Positions 33,694 through 42,262 of a DNA stretch of 64,000 nucleotides are shown piece by piece (within the stretch, counting starts at the first letter, position 1; every line of letters begins with the position of its first letter). The translations under genes and the position numbers were made by a program. The DNA is from CAKSFT01 sp045544615 (GTDB lineage Bacteria > Bacillota > Clostridia > UBA1381): contig JAZPZI010000039.1 of NCBI GenBank assembly GCA_045544615.1, forward strand, positions 1 through 64,000, in the 5' to 3' direction. The notes beneath the pieces are model-generated. The model saw only the letters and a program-made list of their open reading frames with translations. It searched no databases and had not been told where the DNA came from.

Positions 33694-36600
33694 TTAAAAA
33701 TCGTCAACTGTGATAAAATCACTCTTGTCATCGTCGGCTTCTTCTAATGAATCATCGTAGTAATCGTCCTCGTCAGAGAAGTCATCGTCGTCAGCTTCTT
33801 CAAACATAGCATCATCCGGGAAGTCGTCAAGGCTTGCTGCCATGCCGTTTGCCTCGGACATTGTGTTTTCGAGGTCGCTTCTGTCAACAAAATCATCGTC
33901 ATCGTCCATTGATGTGTCGAGGTCGATTTCGTTCATTTCACGGTCGAGAATCTTAATATCAAGACCGAGTGACTGCAATTCCTTAACCAATACCTTGAAT
34001 GATTCAGGGATACCTGATTTCGGAATGTTTTCACCCTTAACGATAGCCTCATAAGTCTTAACACGTCCAACGACATCGTCAGACTTAACTGTGAGGATTT
34101 CCTGCAAGGTGTATGCAGCACCGTATGCTTCGAGTGCCCAAACTTCCATTTCACCGAAACGCTGACCGCCGAACTGGGCTTTACCGCCGAGTGGCTGCTG
34201 TGTAACGAGTGAGTATGGACCTGTTGAACGGGCATGAATCTTATCGTCAACCAAGTGGTCGAGCTTCAGGTAGTACATGACACCGACTGTAACAGGGTTA
34301 TCGAATCTCTCACCTGTTCTTCCGTCATATACATATGACTTGAAGTCAGGGCTGAGGCCTGCCTTTTCAAAGGCTTCCTTGAGGTCTTCATCCTGTGCAC
34401 CGTCGAATACCGGTGTAGCAATCTTTATTGCTTCGCCCAACTGTTCGCCGAGCTTTCTGTATGCATAACCCAAGTGCATTTCAAGTACCTGACCGATGTT
34501 CATACGTGAAGGTACGCCCAATGGGTTCAATACGATCTGGAGCGGTGTACCGTCTTCGAGGAATGGCATATCTTCCTGAGGCAATACTCTTGATACGACT
34601 CCCTTGTTACCGTGACGGCCCGCCATCTTATCGCCGACAGAAATCTTTCTCTTCTGTGCGATATAGCAACGAACAACCTGGTTTACACCCGGTGCAAGCT
34701 CGTCGCCATTTTCACGGGTAAATACCTTAACATCGACAATGATACCCTGTTCGCCGTGAGGAACCTTCAAAGAAGTGTCACGAACTTCACGGGCCTTTTC
34801 ACCGAAGATTGCACGCAAGAGTCTTTCTTCTGCTGTGAGTTCTGTTTCACCCTTTGGTGTAACCTTACCAACAAGAATGTCGCCGGCATGAACTTCAGCG
34901 CCGATTCTGATGATACCGCCTTCGTCGAGGTCTTTCAAAGCATCTTCCGAGACATTCGGGATGTCACGGGTGATTTCTTCTGCACCCAACTTGGTATCTC
35001 TTGCTTCGCATTCGTATTCTTCTATATGAATTGATGTAAATACATCGTGCTTAACCAATTCTTCACTGATCAATACAGCATCTTCGTAGTTGTAACCTTC
35101 CCATGTCATAAAGCCGATGAGAATGTTCTTACCGAGTGCAAGCTCACCGTTATCCATAGCAGGACCGTCAGCGATGATGTCACCCTTTTCAACGTGCTCA
35201 CCAACATCAACAATCGGGTGCTGGTTGATACAGGTTGACTGGTTTGAACGTGCAAACTTGATAAGCTTCTGATGATGCTTAACGCCTGTTGCGTCACCCT
35301 TGATTACGATTTCGTCAGCTGAAACCTTCTCAACTGTACCTGATTCCTTAGCCAGAACTGCAGAACCTGAATCCTTCGCAACCTTATATTCCATACCTGT
35401 ACCTACGATAGGTGAGTCGGTAGTAAGAAGCGGAACGGCCTGACACTGCATGTTCGAGCCCATGAGCGCACGGTTAGCGTCATCGTTTTCAAGGAACGGG
35501 ATACAAGCGGTAACAACAGAAACCAACTGACGAGGAGATACGTCCATGTAGTCGATTTCAGAGCCGGGAACTTCGAGGATTTCATCACGGAAACGTGCAG
35601 AAACCTTCTTATCTATAAACTTGCCGTCCTTGTCCAATGGCTCGTTAGCTTGTGCGATGATGAACTCATCTTCCATGTCGGCTGTCATATAAATGATTTC
35701 GTCTGTAACTACGCCTGTTTCTTTGTCAACCTTTCTGTAAGGAGCTTCAATGAAACCGTATTCGTTGATTCTTGCAAAGGTTGCCAACGATGTGATAAGA
35801 CCGATGTTAGGACCTTCAGCAGTTTCGATAGGACACATTCTGCCGTAGTGTGAGTAGTGAACGTCTCGAACTTCGAAGCCTGCACGCTCTCTTGAAAGAC
35901 CGCCGGGTCCGAGAGCAGAGATTCTTCTCTTATGTCTTAATTCTGCCAATGGGTTTGGCTGGTCCATGAACTGTGAAAGCTGTGATGAACCGAAGAACTC
36001 ATTGATTGTAGCAATAATAGGTCTGATGTTTATGAGAGTCTGAGGAGTGATGATTTCCATATCCTGGATAGTCATTCTTTCTCTTACAACTCTTTCCATT
36101 CTTGCAAGACCGATTCTGAACTGGTTTTGCAAAAGCTCGCCTACGCTTCTCAGACGTCTGTTGCCGAGGTGGTCGATATCATCGATGCTTCCCACGCCGT
36201 TTGCGAGGTTTATAACATAGTTGATTGATGCCATCATATCATCAACTGTGATGTGCTTTGGTGAGAGCTCATCCATTCTGTAGTTGATAAGACGCTTCAA
36301 TTCGTCCTTGTCACCTTCTGCATCTTCGATAATCTTTTCGATTACTGCACGGCAAACTCTGATGTCGGTGAGTTCGAGCTCATCAACATCAACATAGTTT
36401 GAAAGGTAGACCATGTTATTTGAAAATACCTTAACAGGTACTTCGTTTACTGTAAGCATTACTTCATTGATACCAGCACGCTCGATGAGCTCTGCCTGTT
36501 CCTTTGTAAGAACATCGCCTGCTGTTGCGATAACTTCGCCTGTTGCAGGGTCTACAGCATCTGCAAGAAGAGTTTTTCCTACTATTCTTGTTGTGAATGA

Positions 36601-37434
36601 AAGCTTCTTATTAAATTTATATCTTCCGACTTTAGCCAGGTCATAACGCTTTGGATCAAAGAACATATTTGTTATGAGTGATTCAGCGTTATCAACATTC
36701 AAAGGCTCGCCCGGACGCAAACGCTTGTAGATTTCAAGTAAAGCTTCGTCACGGTTTGTTGTCGGGTCTTTTTCGAGTGTTGCCGAGATACGTGCATCTT
36801 CACCGAAGAGCTCTAAGATCTGGGCGTTTGTCTGACAACCCATAGCTCTCATAAGGATAGTAACAGGAATTTTTCTTGTTCTGTCTATTCTTACCGAGAA
36901 CACGTCTGCAGAGTCGGTTTCATACTCGAGCCATGCGCCTCTGTATGGAATTACTGTTGAAGTATAAAGAGGCTTACCTGTCCTGTCACGGGTAAATTCA
37001 TAGTAGATACCCGGTGAACGAACCAACTGGCTGACAATAACACGCTCGGCACCGTTTATGATAAAGGTACCCTGTTCTGTCATAAGCGGGAATTCACCCA
37101 TAAAGATTTCCTGCTCTTTGATTTCGCCGGTTTCGTTGTTGATAAGTCTTACCTTAACTCTAAGGGGTGCTGCATACTTTGCATCACGCTCTTTACATTC
37201 TTCAACTGAATATTTCGGATTGTAGTCCAGAGAATAATCGAAGAACTCAAGAGTGAGATTTCCCGAGTGGTCTGTGATAGGGGAGATGTCGTGGAATACT
37301 TCACGCAAACCCTCGTCCAGGAACCATTCGTAGGATCTTTTCTGCACCTCGATAAGGTTAGGCATCTCTAAAACTTCATTGATTTTAGAGTAGCTCAATC
37401 TGGTGTTTTTGCCCAATTGTACCTTGTGCACCAT
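33694..37434 (-). CDS. rpoB: RNA polymerase beta subunit
   Basis: Second largest RNA polymerase subunit, 1246 residues. The rifampicin pocket reads SSQLSQFMDQPNPLAEL then RHKRRISALGPGG, and later CPIETAEGPNIGL where most bacteria have ETPEGPN. The lysine-rich catalytic C-terminal region (MEVWALEAYGAAYTLQE) is intact. After it comes an acidic tail of roughly 75 residues rich in Asp/Glu. The ATG has GAGGTG 8 bp upstream. No rplL or other ribosomal genes precede it: the neighbour upstream is a divergent DnaD gene. Confidence 0.99.
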   Translation of the reverse strand: MVHKVQLGKNTRLSYSKINEVLEMPNLIEVQKRSYEWFLDEGLREVFHDISPITDHSGNLTLEFFDYSLDYNPKYSVEECKERDAKYAAPLRVKVRLINNETGEIKEQEIFMGEFPLMTEQGTFIINGAERVIVSQLVRSPGIYYEFTRDRTGKPLYTSTVIPYRGAWLEYETDSADVFSVRIDRTRKIPVTILMRAMGCQTNAQILELFGEDARISATLEKDPTTNRDEALLEIYKRLRPGEPLNVDNAESLITNMFFDPKRYDLAKVGRYKFNKKLSFTTRIVGKTLLADAVDPATGEVIATAGDVLTKEQAELIERAGINEVMLTVNEVPVKVFSNNMVYLSNYVDVDELELTDIRVCRAVIEKIIEDAEGDKDELKRLINYRMDELSPKHITVDDMMASINYVINLANGVGSIDDIDHLGNRRLRSVGELLQNQFRIGLARMERVVRERMTIQDMEIITPQTLINIRPIIATINEFFGSSQLSQFMDQPNPLAELRHKRRISALGPGGLSRERAGFEVRDVHYSHYGRMCPIETAEGPNIGLITSLATFARINEYGFIEAPYRKVDKETGVVTDEIIYMTADMEDEFIIAQANEPLDKDGKFIDKKVSARFRDEILEVPGSEIDYMDVSPRQLVSVVTACIPFLENDDANRALMGSNMQCQAVPLLTTDSPIVGTGMEYKVAKDSGSAVLAKESGTVEKVSADEIVIKGDATGVKHHQKLIKFARSNQSTCINQHPIVDVGEHVEKGDIIADGPAMDNGELALGKNILIGFMTWEGYNYEDAVLISEELVKHDVFTSIHIEEYECEARDTKLGAEEITRDIPNVSEDALKDLDEGGIIRIGAEVHAGDILVGKVTPKGETELTAEERLLRAIFGEKAREVRDTSLKVPHGEQGIIVDVKVFTRENGDELAPGVNQVVRCYIAQKRKISVGDKMAGRHGNKGVVSRVLPQEDMPFLEDGTPLQIVLNPLGVPSRMNIGQVLEMHLGYAYRKLGEQLGEAIKIATPVFDGAQDEDLKEAFEKAGLSPDFKSYVYDGRTGERFDNPVTVGVMYYLKLDHLVDDKIHARSTGPYSLVTQQPLGGKAQFGGQRFGEMEVWALEAYGAAYTLQEILTVKSDDVVGRVKTYEAIVKGENIPKSGIPESFKVLVKELQSLGLDIKILDREMNEIDLDTSMDDDDDFVDRSDLENTMSEANGMAASLDDFPDDAMFEEADDDDFSDEDDYYDDSLEEADDDKSDFITVDDF

Positions 37435-37509
37435 TCAATAATCACCTCGTTAAAAATTTTCCGTATTAAAATGTAAAAACAAGCTTGAAAATAAATTTTG
37501 TTTTGGCAC

Positions 37510-37538
37510 TTGATTTTTGGTTTTTTATGTGCTATAAT
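37510..37538 (+). promoter_or_regulatory. Possible promoter of the DnaD-domain gene
   Basis: TTGATT (37510-37515), 17-bp spacer, TATAAT (37533-37538) on the plus strand. It would give a leader of about 140 nt and overlaps the rpoB leader region on the other strand. Confidence 0.5.
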
Positions 37539-37574
37539 TCGAATTACGGCGGATAAAAAGCCCATTTTAATACT

Positions 37575-37618
37575 ATTATACAATAGTTTATGATATCATA
37601 CAATTTCAAGCCTGTCAA
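37575..37618 (-). promoter_or_regulatory. Tandem promoters of rpoBC
   Basis: On the minus strand: TTGACA (37613-37618), 17-bp spacer, TATCAT (37590-37595). A second, overlapping set has TTGTAT (37598-37603), 17-bp spacer, TATAAT (37575-37580). The predicted leader to rpoB is about 130-150 nt. Confidence 0.75.
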
Positions 37619-37686
37619 GAGCGATTTTGAAATTTTTTTGAAAAATATGGTAATTTTTATATAAATGTTTAGGAAGGAAGAGAAGA

Positions 37687-38616
37687 ATGTCCGAATTTTT
37701 ATTGGAGCATAAGTATGTGCAGGTGCCGGTAGAGTTCATTGAGAAGTATCTCGTTGAGGCAAACGGTGCGTATGTTAAGGTCTACCTTTACATATTAAAT
37801 CTTGCAGAACAGGCAAAACCTATGCAGAATGCCGAAATTGCAGAAAAACTCAGCCTTATCGAGAGCGATGTAATCCACGCACTTGATTACTGGAAAAATC
37901 TCGGTGTTATTAAAGAAGTAAACGGGAAAATCATTATCGGCTCGGGCGAGGGCGAAATAACACCTCCGGCAGAGCTTGAGAATAATGAAGGATACAGAGT
38001 TGCCGAGGAGGTCAAGCAAAACCACGCCCTCTATGATATGATGCAGCTTGCACAGGAGATTTTCGGAAGAATCCTGAGCAACTCGGAAATGGAAACACTC
38101 TACTGGTTCTATGATGAACTCCATTTTTCGCCCGAGGCAATTCTTCTGTTGCTTGAGTTCTGTGTATCAAAGGGCAAAAACAGCATGAAGTATATCGAGA
38201 AAGTAGCACTTGCATGGAGTGAGCGGGGTGCAACCGAGGCGGACAAGGTATATGAGATAATAAAGGAAGACGAGCAGAAAAACGGTTACCTTTATTCTAT
38301 AAGAAAGGTTATGGGAATACTAGACAGAAACCTGAGCCAGAGCGAGGAACAGTTCCTGCTTAAATGGCGTAATGAAAAGGGTATGAGCGAGGAGATGGTA
38401 GCTCTTGCTTATGAGTATTGCATAATCCAGACTGCAAAGCTTTCCTTCCCGTATATGGATAAGATTATCGAGAGATGGTTCAAAGAGGGAATATCAGACA
38501 TCGTTGCTGCCGAGGAGGACAACAAGAAGTTCAAGGCAAAATCTGCACCGAAAAAGGAAGAGTCGACCGACTATACCGACCTTGAGAACCTTACAAGAAA
38601 GAGAAATAATGAATAA
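37687..38616 (+). CDS. DnaD-domain protein
   Basis: 309 residues. The N-terminal part (about 15-80) is a winged-helix-like domain (YVKVYLYILNLAEQ, NAEIAEKLSL). Two DnaD-like helical modules follow at about 115-180 and 205-275 (MMQLAQEIFGRILSNSEMETL and a second copy), the C-terminal domain typical of DnaD/DnaB-like replication initiation proteins, ending in a lysine-rich tail. In Bacillus, DnaD helps load the replicative helicase. Many clostridial genomes carry several DnaD-domain genes, so whether this is the chromosomal initiator is not certain. AGGAAGG precedes the ATG. Confidence 0.85.
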   Translation: MSEFLLEHKYVQVPVEFIEKYLVEANGAYVKVYLYILNLAEQAKPMQNAEIAEKLSLIESDVIHALDYWKNLGVIKEVNGKIIIGSGEGEITPPAELENNEGYRVAEEVKQNHALYDMMQLAQEIFGRILSNSEMETLYWFYDELHFSPEAILLLLEFCVSKGKNSMKYIEKVALAWSERGATEADKVYEIIKEDEQKNGYLYSIRKVMGILDRNLSQSEEQFLLKWRNEKGMSEEMVALAYEYCIIQTAKLSFPYMDKIIERWFKEGISDIVAAEEDNKKFKAKSAPKKEESTDYTDLENLTRKRNNE

Positions 38617-38632
38617 TAATGGGTAATAAGAA

Positions 38633-38658
38633 AAACGGATTCTTTCGAATCCGTTTCA
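38633..38658 (+). terminator. Hairpin after the DnaD-domain gene
   Basis: AACGGATTC pairs with GAATCCGTT around TTTC, 20 bp after the stop; the T-run is short. Confidence 0.6.
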
Positions 38659-38847
38659 GGATGTTGAAAAAGTCGTTCTAACGCAAGCAAAGTCGAGAAT
38701 ACAATTTAAAAATCAAACAAAAAAATGGCGAGGAATTCCTTGGGGGTTTCTCGCCATTGCTTGCTTTTTGCCAATTTAATTTCTACCGTACCGATGTACG
38801 CCGACGAAATCAAATTGACAAAATATAACTTCCTTTTTCAAATCCTG
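38657..38847. repeat. GTAC-core element, copy 3
   Basis: Inverted ends CAGGATGTTGAAAAAG (38657-38672) and CTTTTTCAAATCCTG (38833-38847), with a one-base bulge. It contains GTAC-CGAT-GTAC at 38788-38799 and an internal hairpin (GGCGAG and CTCGCC). It is the same element as the one at 62848-63007, which lies in the opposite orientation; long stretches such as TGCTTTTTGCCAATT and AAATATAACTTCCTTTTTC are shared. Non-coding. Confidence 0.85.
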
Positions 38848-38949
38848 TCAAGTTGACGGAGATTTTGCGGCTTTTCAGGCAATCTCACGAATCGCCCGTT
38901 TTTGGAAATGTTTTTTATGGGATGGCGTCCCCGACATCCCGTAAAAATG

Positions 38950-38973
38950 CAAAAAGGAAGAGAAACCTCTTCC
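38950..38973 (-). terminator. Terminator of the ECF S-component gene
   Basis: On the minus strand GGAAGAGG pairs with CTCTTCC around TTT, followed by TTTTT; it begins directly after the stop codon. Confidence 0.85.
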
Positions 38974-39492
38974 TTACATTATTTTCTTCTGTATCTTTTT
39001 TACAAGACCTGCCTTTTCAAGAATACGGATAAGCACAACCGAGCTTACAAGACCGAGAATTGCCTGCATAAAATTCCCCGGTAAGCCTGCAACCGATGCG
39101 GTAAAGCTTTTTAAGAGGATGCAGGACACGCCGAAGTATCCGAAAACCATCAAAAGCTCGGCGGCAAGTGCGCCTGTTATGTAGCCTGTGAATTTTCTTT
39201 TTGCAAATGCTCTCATTATGAGTGCCGAAAGCGTTGCCATAGCACCTTTTATGATAAATGTCGGGAGTGCATAAACTGCATAGCCTGTTATGATGTCGGC
39301 AAGAGCAGACCCGATTCCTGCGGATAAAAATCCCCACAAAGGCCCTAAAAGCCAGCCTGATATAAGCACAAAGCAATCGCCGAGATTCAGATACCCGTCG
39401 CTTGATAGCTTTATCTGAATAATCATTGTCGAAACGCATACAAATGCTGTGAGGATTGACGAAAATGTCAATCGTGCGGTATTTTTGTTCAT
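38974..39492 (-). CDS. ECF transporter S component (vitamin-binding subunit)
   Basis: 172 residues with six hydrophobic helices, start LTFSSILTAFVCVSTM, and the family-typical GYLNLGDCFVLISGWLLG and GPLWGFLSAGIGSALADI. S components bind a vitamin or metal and use a shared EcfAA'T energising module, which is not in this window. Helix 1 shows the Ala-rich pattern for docking EcfT. The substrate is not clear: no riboswitch precedes the gene and the neighbour is an esterase-like gene 36 bp upstream in the same direction. Confidence 0.85.
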   Translation of the reverse strand: MNKNTARLTFSSILTAFVCVSTMIIQIKLSSDGYLNLGDCFVLISGWLLGPLWGFLSAGIGSALADIITGYAVYALPTFIIKGAMATLSALIMRAFAKRKFTGYITGALAAELLMVFGYFGVSCILLKSFTASVAGLPGNFMQAILGLVSSVVLIRILEKAGLVKKIQKKIM

Positions 39493-39528
39493 AATAAATC
39501 ATCTCCCCGGAAGTTGGACTTTAGTCTA

Positions 39529-40293
39529 TCACAGATTTTCTTCTATGAATCTGTCAAAATGCTTCATATACTCAAAAACCATCTCGTCGGTTGACTTGTA
39601 TCTTGAGAGAATGAAGGCATGGACTGCACCGTCTAATTCTATGTATTCGCATTTTGTGCCCGCATCCGAGAACTTTTCAGAAAACTCCTTTGTCGGGTGG
39701 AAATCAACCGTCACATCGGCATTCCCGTGTAAGCACAAGAATCGGGTGTCGAGCTTTTTGATGTGTTCAAGAGGTGATGCCTTTTTCAAATCCTCCGGAG
39801 TTTTTGCGATAAAGCTCCAGGGAGTGCAGTCGATAACAGGGTTTGCGGCTATTACAATATCAGCACCAACCGATTTGTCGAGACCGAGCATAAGTGCAAG
39901 ATATGCTCCTGCTGAGTCACCCATTATGATGAGCTTTTTGAAAGCTACCTGCGATTTTATAAATCCAACTGCAGCCTTGCAGTCGTCAATCTGGTCAAAT
40001 ATGTCGGTATCTTCTGAAATATCAATCGAGCGATAGGATATTGCAGCTGATGAAAAGCCTTTGTCGGCATAGTACTGTGCCTGAAAATTCATCCAGCTTC
40101 CGCTCCAGACCTCTGCATCCTCCTTTATAGCCTTGAATCCGCCGCCGTGGATTGCAAGGACCAAAGTGTCCGACTCTCTTTTGTAGATTTTAACCGGAAG
40201 TCGTACCCCGTCAACCTTTTTATAGTATGTATCAACCTCGGCAGGGATTGCACGAAGTCGGTCTGTTTCTTTTGTGGCATCGAAGTTTGGCAT
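39529..40293 (-). CDS. Alpha/beta hydrolase (esterase-like)
   Basis: 254 residues, HSL/acetyl-esterase-like fold. AIHGGGF gives the oxyanion-hole HGGG motif, GDSAGAYLAL the nucleophile Ser (about residue 125), HGNADVTVD the acid Asp and GAVHAFIL the catalytic His. No signal peptide, so it acts in the cytoplasm. It is the first gene of a two-gene minus-strand unit with the ECF S component. Natural ester substrate unknown. Confidence 0.87.
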   Translation of the reverse strand: MPNFDATKETDRLRAIPAEVDTYYKKVDGVRLPVKIYKRESDTLVLAIHGGGFKAIKEDAEVWSGSWMNFQAQYYADKGFSSAAISYRSIDISEDTDIFDQIDDCKAAVGFIKSQVAFKKLIIMGDSAGAYLALMLGLDKSVGADIVIAANPVIDCTPWSFIAKTPEDLKKASPLEHIKKLDTRFLCLHGNADVTVDFHPTKEFSEKFSDAGTKCEYIELDGAVHAFILSRYKSTDEMVFEYMKHFDRFIEENL

Positions 40294-40325
40294 TTTTGAT
40301 TCTCCTTTGGATAAAAACTAAAATA

Positions 40326-40354
40326 ATACTATCACAAAATAAGAAAAATTACAA
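40326..40354 (-). promoter_or_regulatory. Promoter of the hydrolase/ECF unit
   Basis: On the minus strand TTGTAA (40349-40354), 17-bp spacer, extended -10 TGATAGTAT (TAGTAT 40326-40331). Confidence 0.55.
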
Positions 40355-40407
40355 TAAAAATCGTGCAAATAGTCCTCTGTAGCACGTGACATTTAGCAAT
40401 TTAACCG

Positions 40408-40437
40408 AAAAAGCCTTCCTATGGAGGGCTTTTTCTT
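40408..40437 (+). terminator. Orphan terminator-like hairpin between divergent genes
   Basis: AAGCCTTCC pairs with GGAGGGCTT (one G-U) around TAT, flanked by A-run and followed by TTTTC. It lies between divergent promoters, where no gene ends. Confidence 0.65.
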
Positions 40438-40465
40438 GTTACATCGGTTTTTTTGAGAAAAATAC

Positions 40466-40494
40466 TTGATATTCTTATGAAAAAATTGTATAAT
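40466..40494 (+). promoter_or_regulatory. Promoter of gltX
   Basis: TTGATA (40466-40471), 17-bp spacer, TATAAT (40489-40494), giving a leader of about 90 nt. No T-box pattern is seen in it. Confidence 0.75.
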
Positions 40495-40591
40495 AAACCT
40501 ATATGTGTTTTTTGCAATAAATATTGGAAGAAACAGCGGTTTTTTTAAAGAAAAAGTCGTTTTTATAAATTTTTGAACAGGAGAAAACAAG

Positions 40592-42241
40592 ATGGATAAT
40601 TTAAAACTTGCAGAGCTTTTATTCCCCGAGGTTACAAAAACACCCGAGGATTTGGAAAACCAATACCCGAAAAGAGATTTACCCGAGGGTGCCAAGGTGT
40701 CAAGATTTGCACCGAGCCCTACAGGATTTTTGCATATAGGCGGACTTTTTGCAGCATTTATTGCAGAGCGTTCTGCTCACGCAAAGGGCGGCGTATTTTT
40801 CTTGAGAATTGAGGGTACCGACAAAAAGCGTGAGGTTGAAAACGGCGTGAGCGGTATCGTAAAGGGTATCAAGGATTTCGGCTTGAAGATTGACGAGGGT
40901 ATGATGAGCGAAACCGAGGAAATCGGTGAATACGGTCCGTATCTTCAGAGCTCAAGAGTTGATATATATCACGTGTTCTGTAAAAAGCTTGTAGAAGCAG
41001 GTCTTGCATATCCGTGCTTCTGCTCGGCAGAGGAGATTTCGGCTATCCGTGAGGAACAGGAAAAGAACAAGCTTTTGCCGGGTTACTACGGAAGCTTTGC
41101 AAAGTGCAGAAATCTGACCTATGAGGAAATAGAGGCAAAAATCAAGGCAGGCGAAAGCTATGTTCTGAGACTCAAGTCACCGGGCGATGCAGAAAAGAAG
41201 GTAGTTTTGGAGGATGCCATCAAGGGCAGAATCGAGATGCCTGAGAATATTTTAGATATCGTGCTTTTAAAGACCGACGGTATCCCGACATATCACTTTG
41301 CACACGCAGTTGATGATCACCTGATGGGTACAACTCACGTTATCAGAGGTGATGAGTGGATTTCATCAGCACCTATTCATATCCAACTTTTTGATGTGCT
41401 TGGCTTTGAAAAGCCTGTTTATGCACACATCTCGCCGATTATGAAGGAAGACGAAGAAACAGGCGGAAAAAGAAAGCTTTCAAAGCGTAAGGACCCCGAG
41501 GCGGCAGTTGAATACTACCACGAGGAAGGCTACCCATACGGTGCGGTGCTCGAATACTTATACACTATCGCAAACTCGAACTTTGAGGAGTGGAGAAGGG
41601 AAAATCCGGATAGTTCTATCGACGAGTTTGATTTCCGGTTCAAGAATATGAGCAAAACCGGTGCTTTGTTTGACCTGGCAAAGCTTACCGATATCAGCAA
41701 GACATATATCTCAAAGCTCGATGCCGATACGGTTTTGGAAAATGTTATGGCATGGGCAAAGGAATATGATGCGGAGTTCTATAATAAGCTCGCAGCGGAT
41801 AAGGACTATGCAAAGGCGATATTCTCAATCGAGCGTGGCAACGAAAAGCCACGTAAGGATATAGCAAAGTGGGCAGACGCTGTTGACTATACTGCATATT
41901 TCTTTGCAGAGCCGACCGAGAGAGAATACCCCGAAACACAGGCTCCTGAGGATATGAAAAAGATTTTGGAAACCTATAAGATGGTTTACAACAAGGCTGA
42001 TGACCAGGAGACATGGTTTGGAAGAATCAGAGAAATGAGCGAGGAGCTCGGCTATGCAAAGGCTCCGAAGATATATAAAAAGGACCCGGATAGCTTCAAG
42101 GGTCATGTTGGCGATGTAAGTACAGTAATCCGTGTTGCATTGACCGGCAGACGAAACACTCCCGACCTTCACCAGATTCTTGCTGTTTTGGGCGAGGAAG
42201 AAGTGATGAGGAGATTTGACAAGGCAATTTCCGAGCTTTGA
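40592..42241 (+). CDS. gltX: Glutamyl-tRNA synthetase
   Basis: Charges tRNA-Glu. The 549-residue protein has the HIGH-type signature APSPTGFLHIGG near residue 41, HAVDDHLMGTTHVIRGDEW, and the KMSKS-type loop KLSKRKDPEA near 295. It is longer than the common 470-490 residues. In the usual LRIEDTD segment the first Asp is Gly here (LRIEGTD). The ATG has ACAGGAG upstream. glnS follows after 21 bp, so GluRS and GlnRS are made from one transcript and this GluRS may be discriminating. Confidence 0.95.
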   Translation: MDNLKLAELLFPEVTKTPEDLENQYPKRDLPEGAKVSRFAPSPTGFLHIGGLFAAFIAERSAHAKGGVFFLRIEGTDKKREVENGVSGIVKGIKDFGLKIDEGMMSETEEIGEYGPYLQSSRVDIYHVFCKKLVEAGLAYPCFCSAEEISAIREEQEKNKLLPGYYGSFAKCRNLTYEEIEAKIKAGESYVLRLKSPGDAEKKVVLEDAIKGRIEMPENILDIVLLKTDGIPTYHFAHAVDDHLMGTTHVIRGDEWISSAPIHIQLFDVLGFEKPVYAHISPIMKEDEETGGKRKLSKRKDPEAAVEYYHEEGYPYGAVLEYLYTIANSNFEEWRRENPDSSIDEFDFRFKNMSKTGALFDLAKLTDISKTYISKLDADTVLENVMAWAKEYDAEFYNKLAADKDYAKAIFSIERGNEKPRKDIAKWADAVDYTAYFFAEPTEREYPETQAPEDMKKILETYKMVYNKADDQETWFGRIREMSEELGYAKAPKIYKKDPDSFKGHVGDVSTVIRVALTGRRNTPDLHQILAVLGEEEVMRRFDKAISEL

Positions 42242-42262
42242 TAGAAAGGATTGGTTATAACG

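Noticed and set aside
39493..39528. Vitamin riboswitch for the ECF S component
   Set aside because: Only 36 bp separate it from the hydrolase gene, too short for a known class, and the upstream leader of the hydrolase shows no recognisable motif.
40495..40591. T-box riboswitch before gltX
   Set aside because: The leader is only about 90 nt, AT-rich, and has no T-box motif or terminator/antiterminator pair. trpS likewise has just 14 bp upstream.
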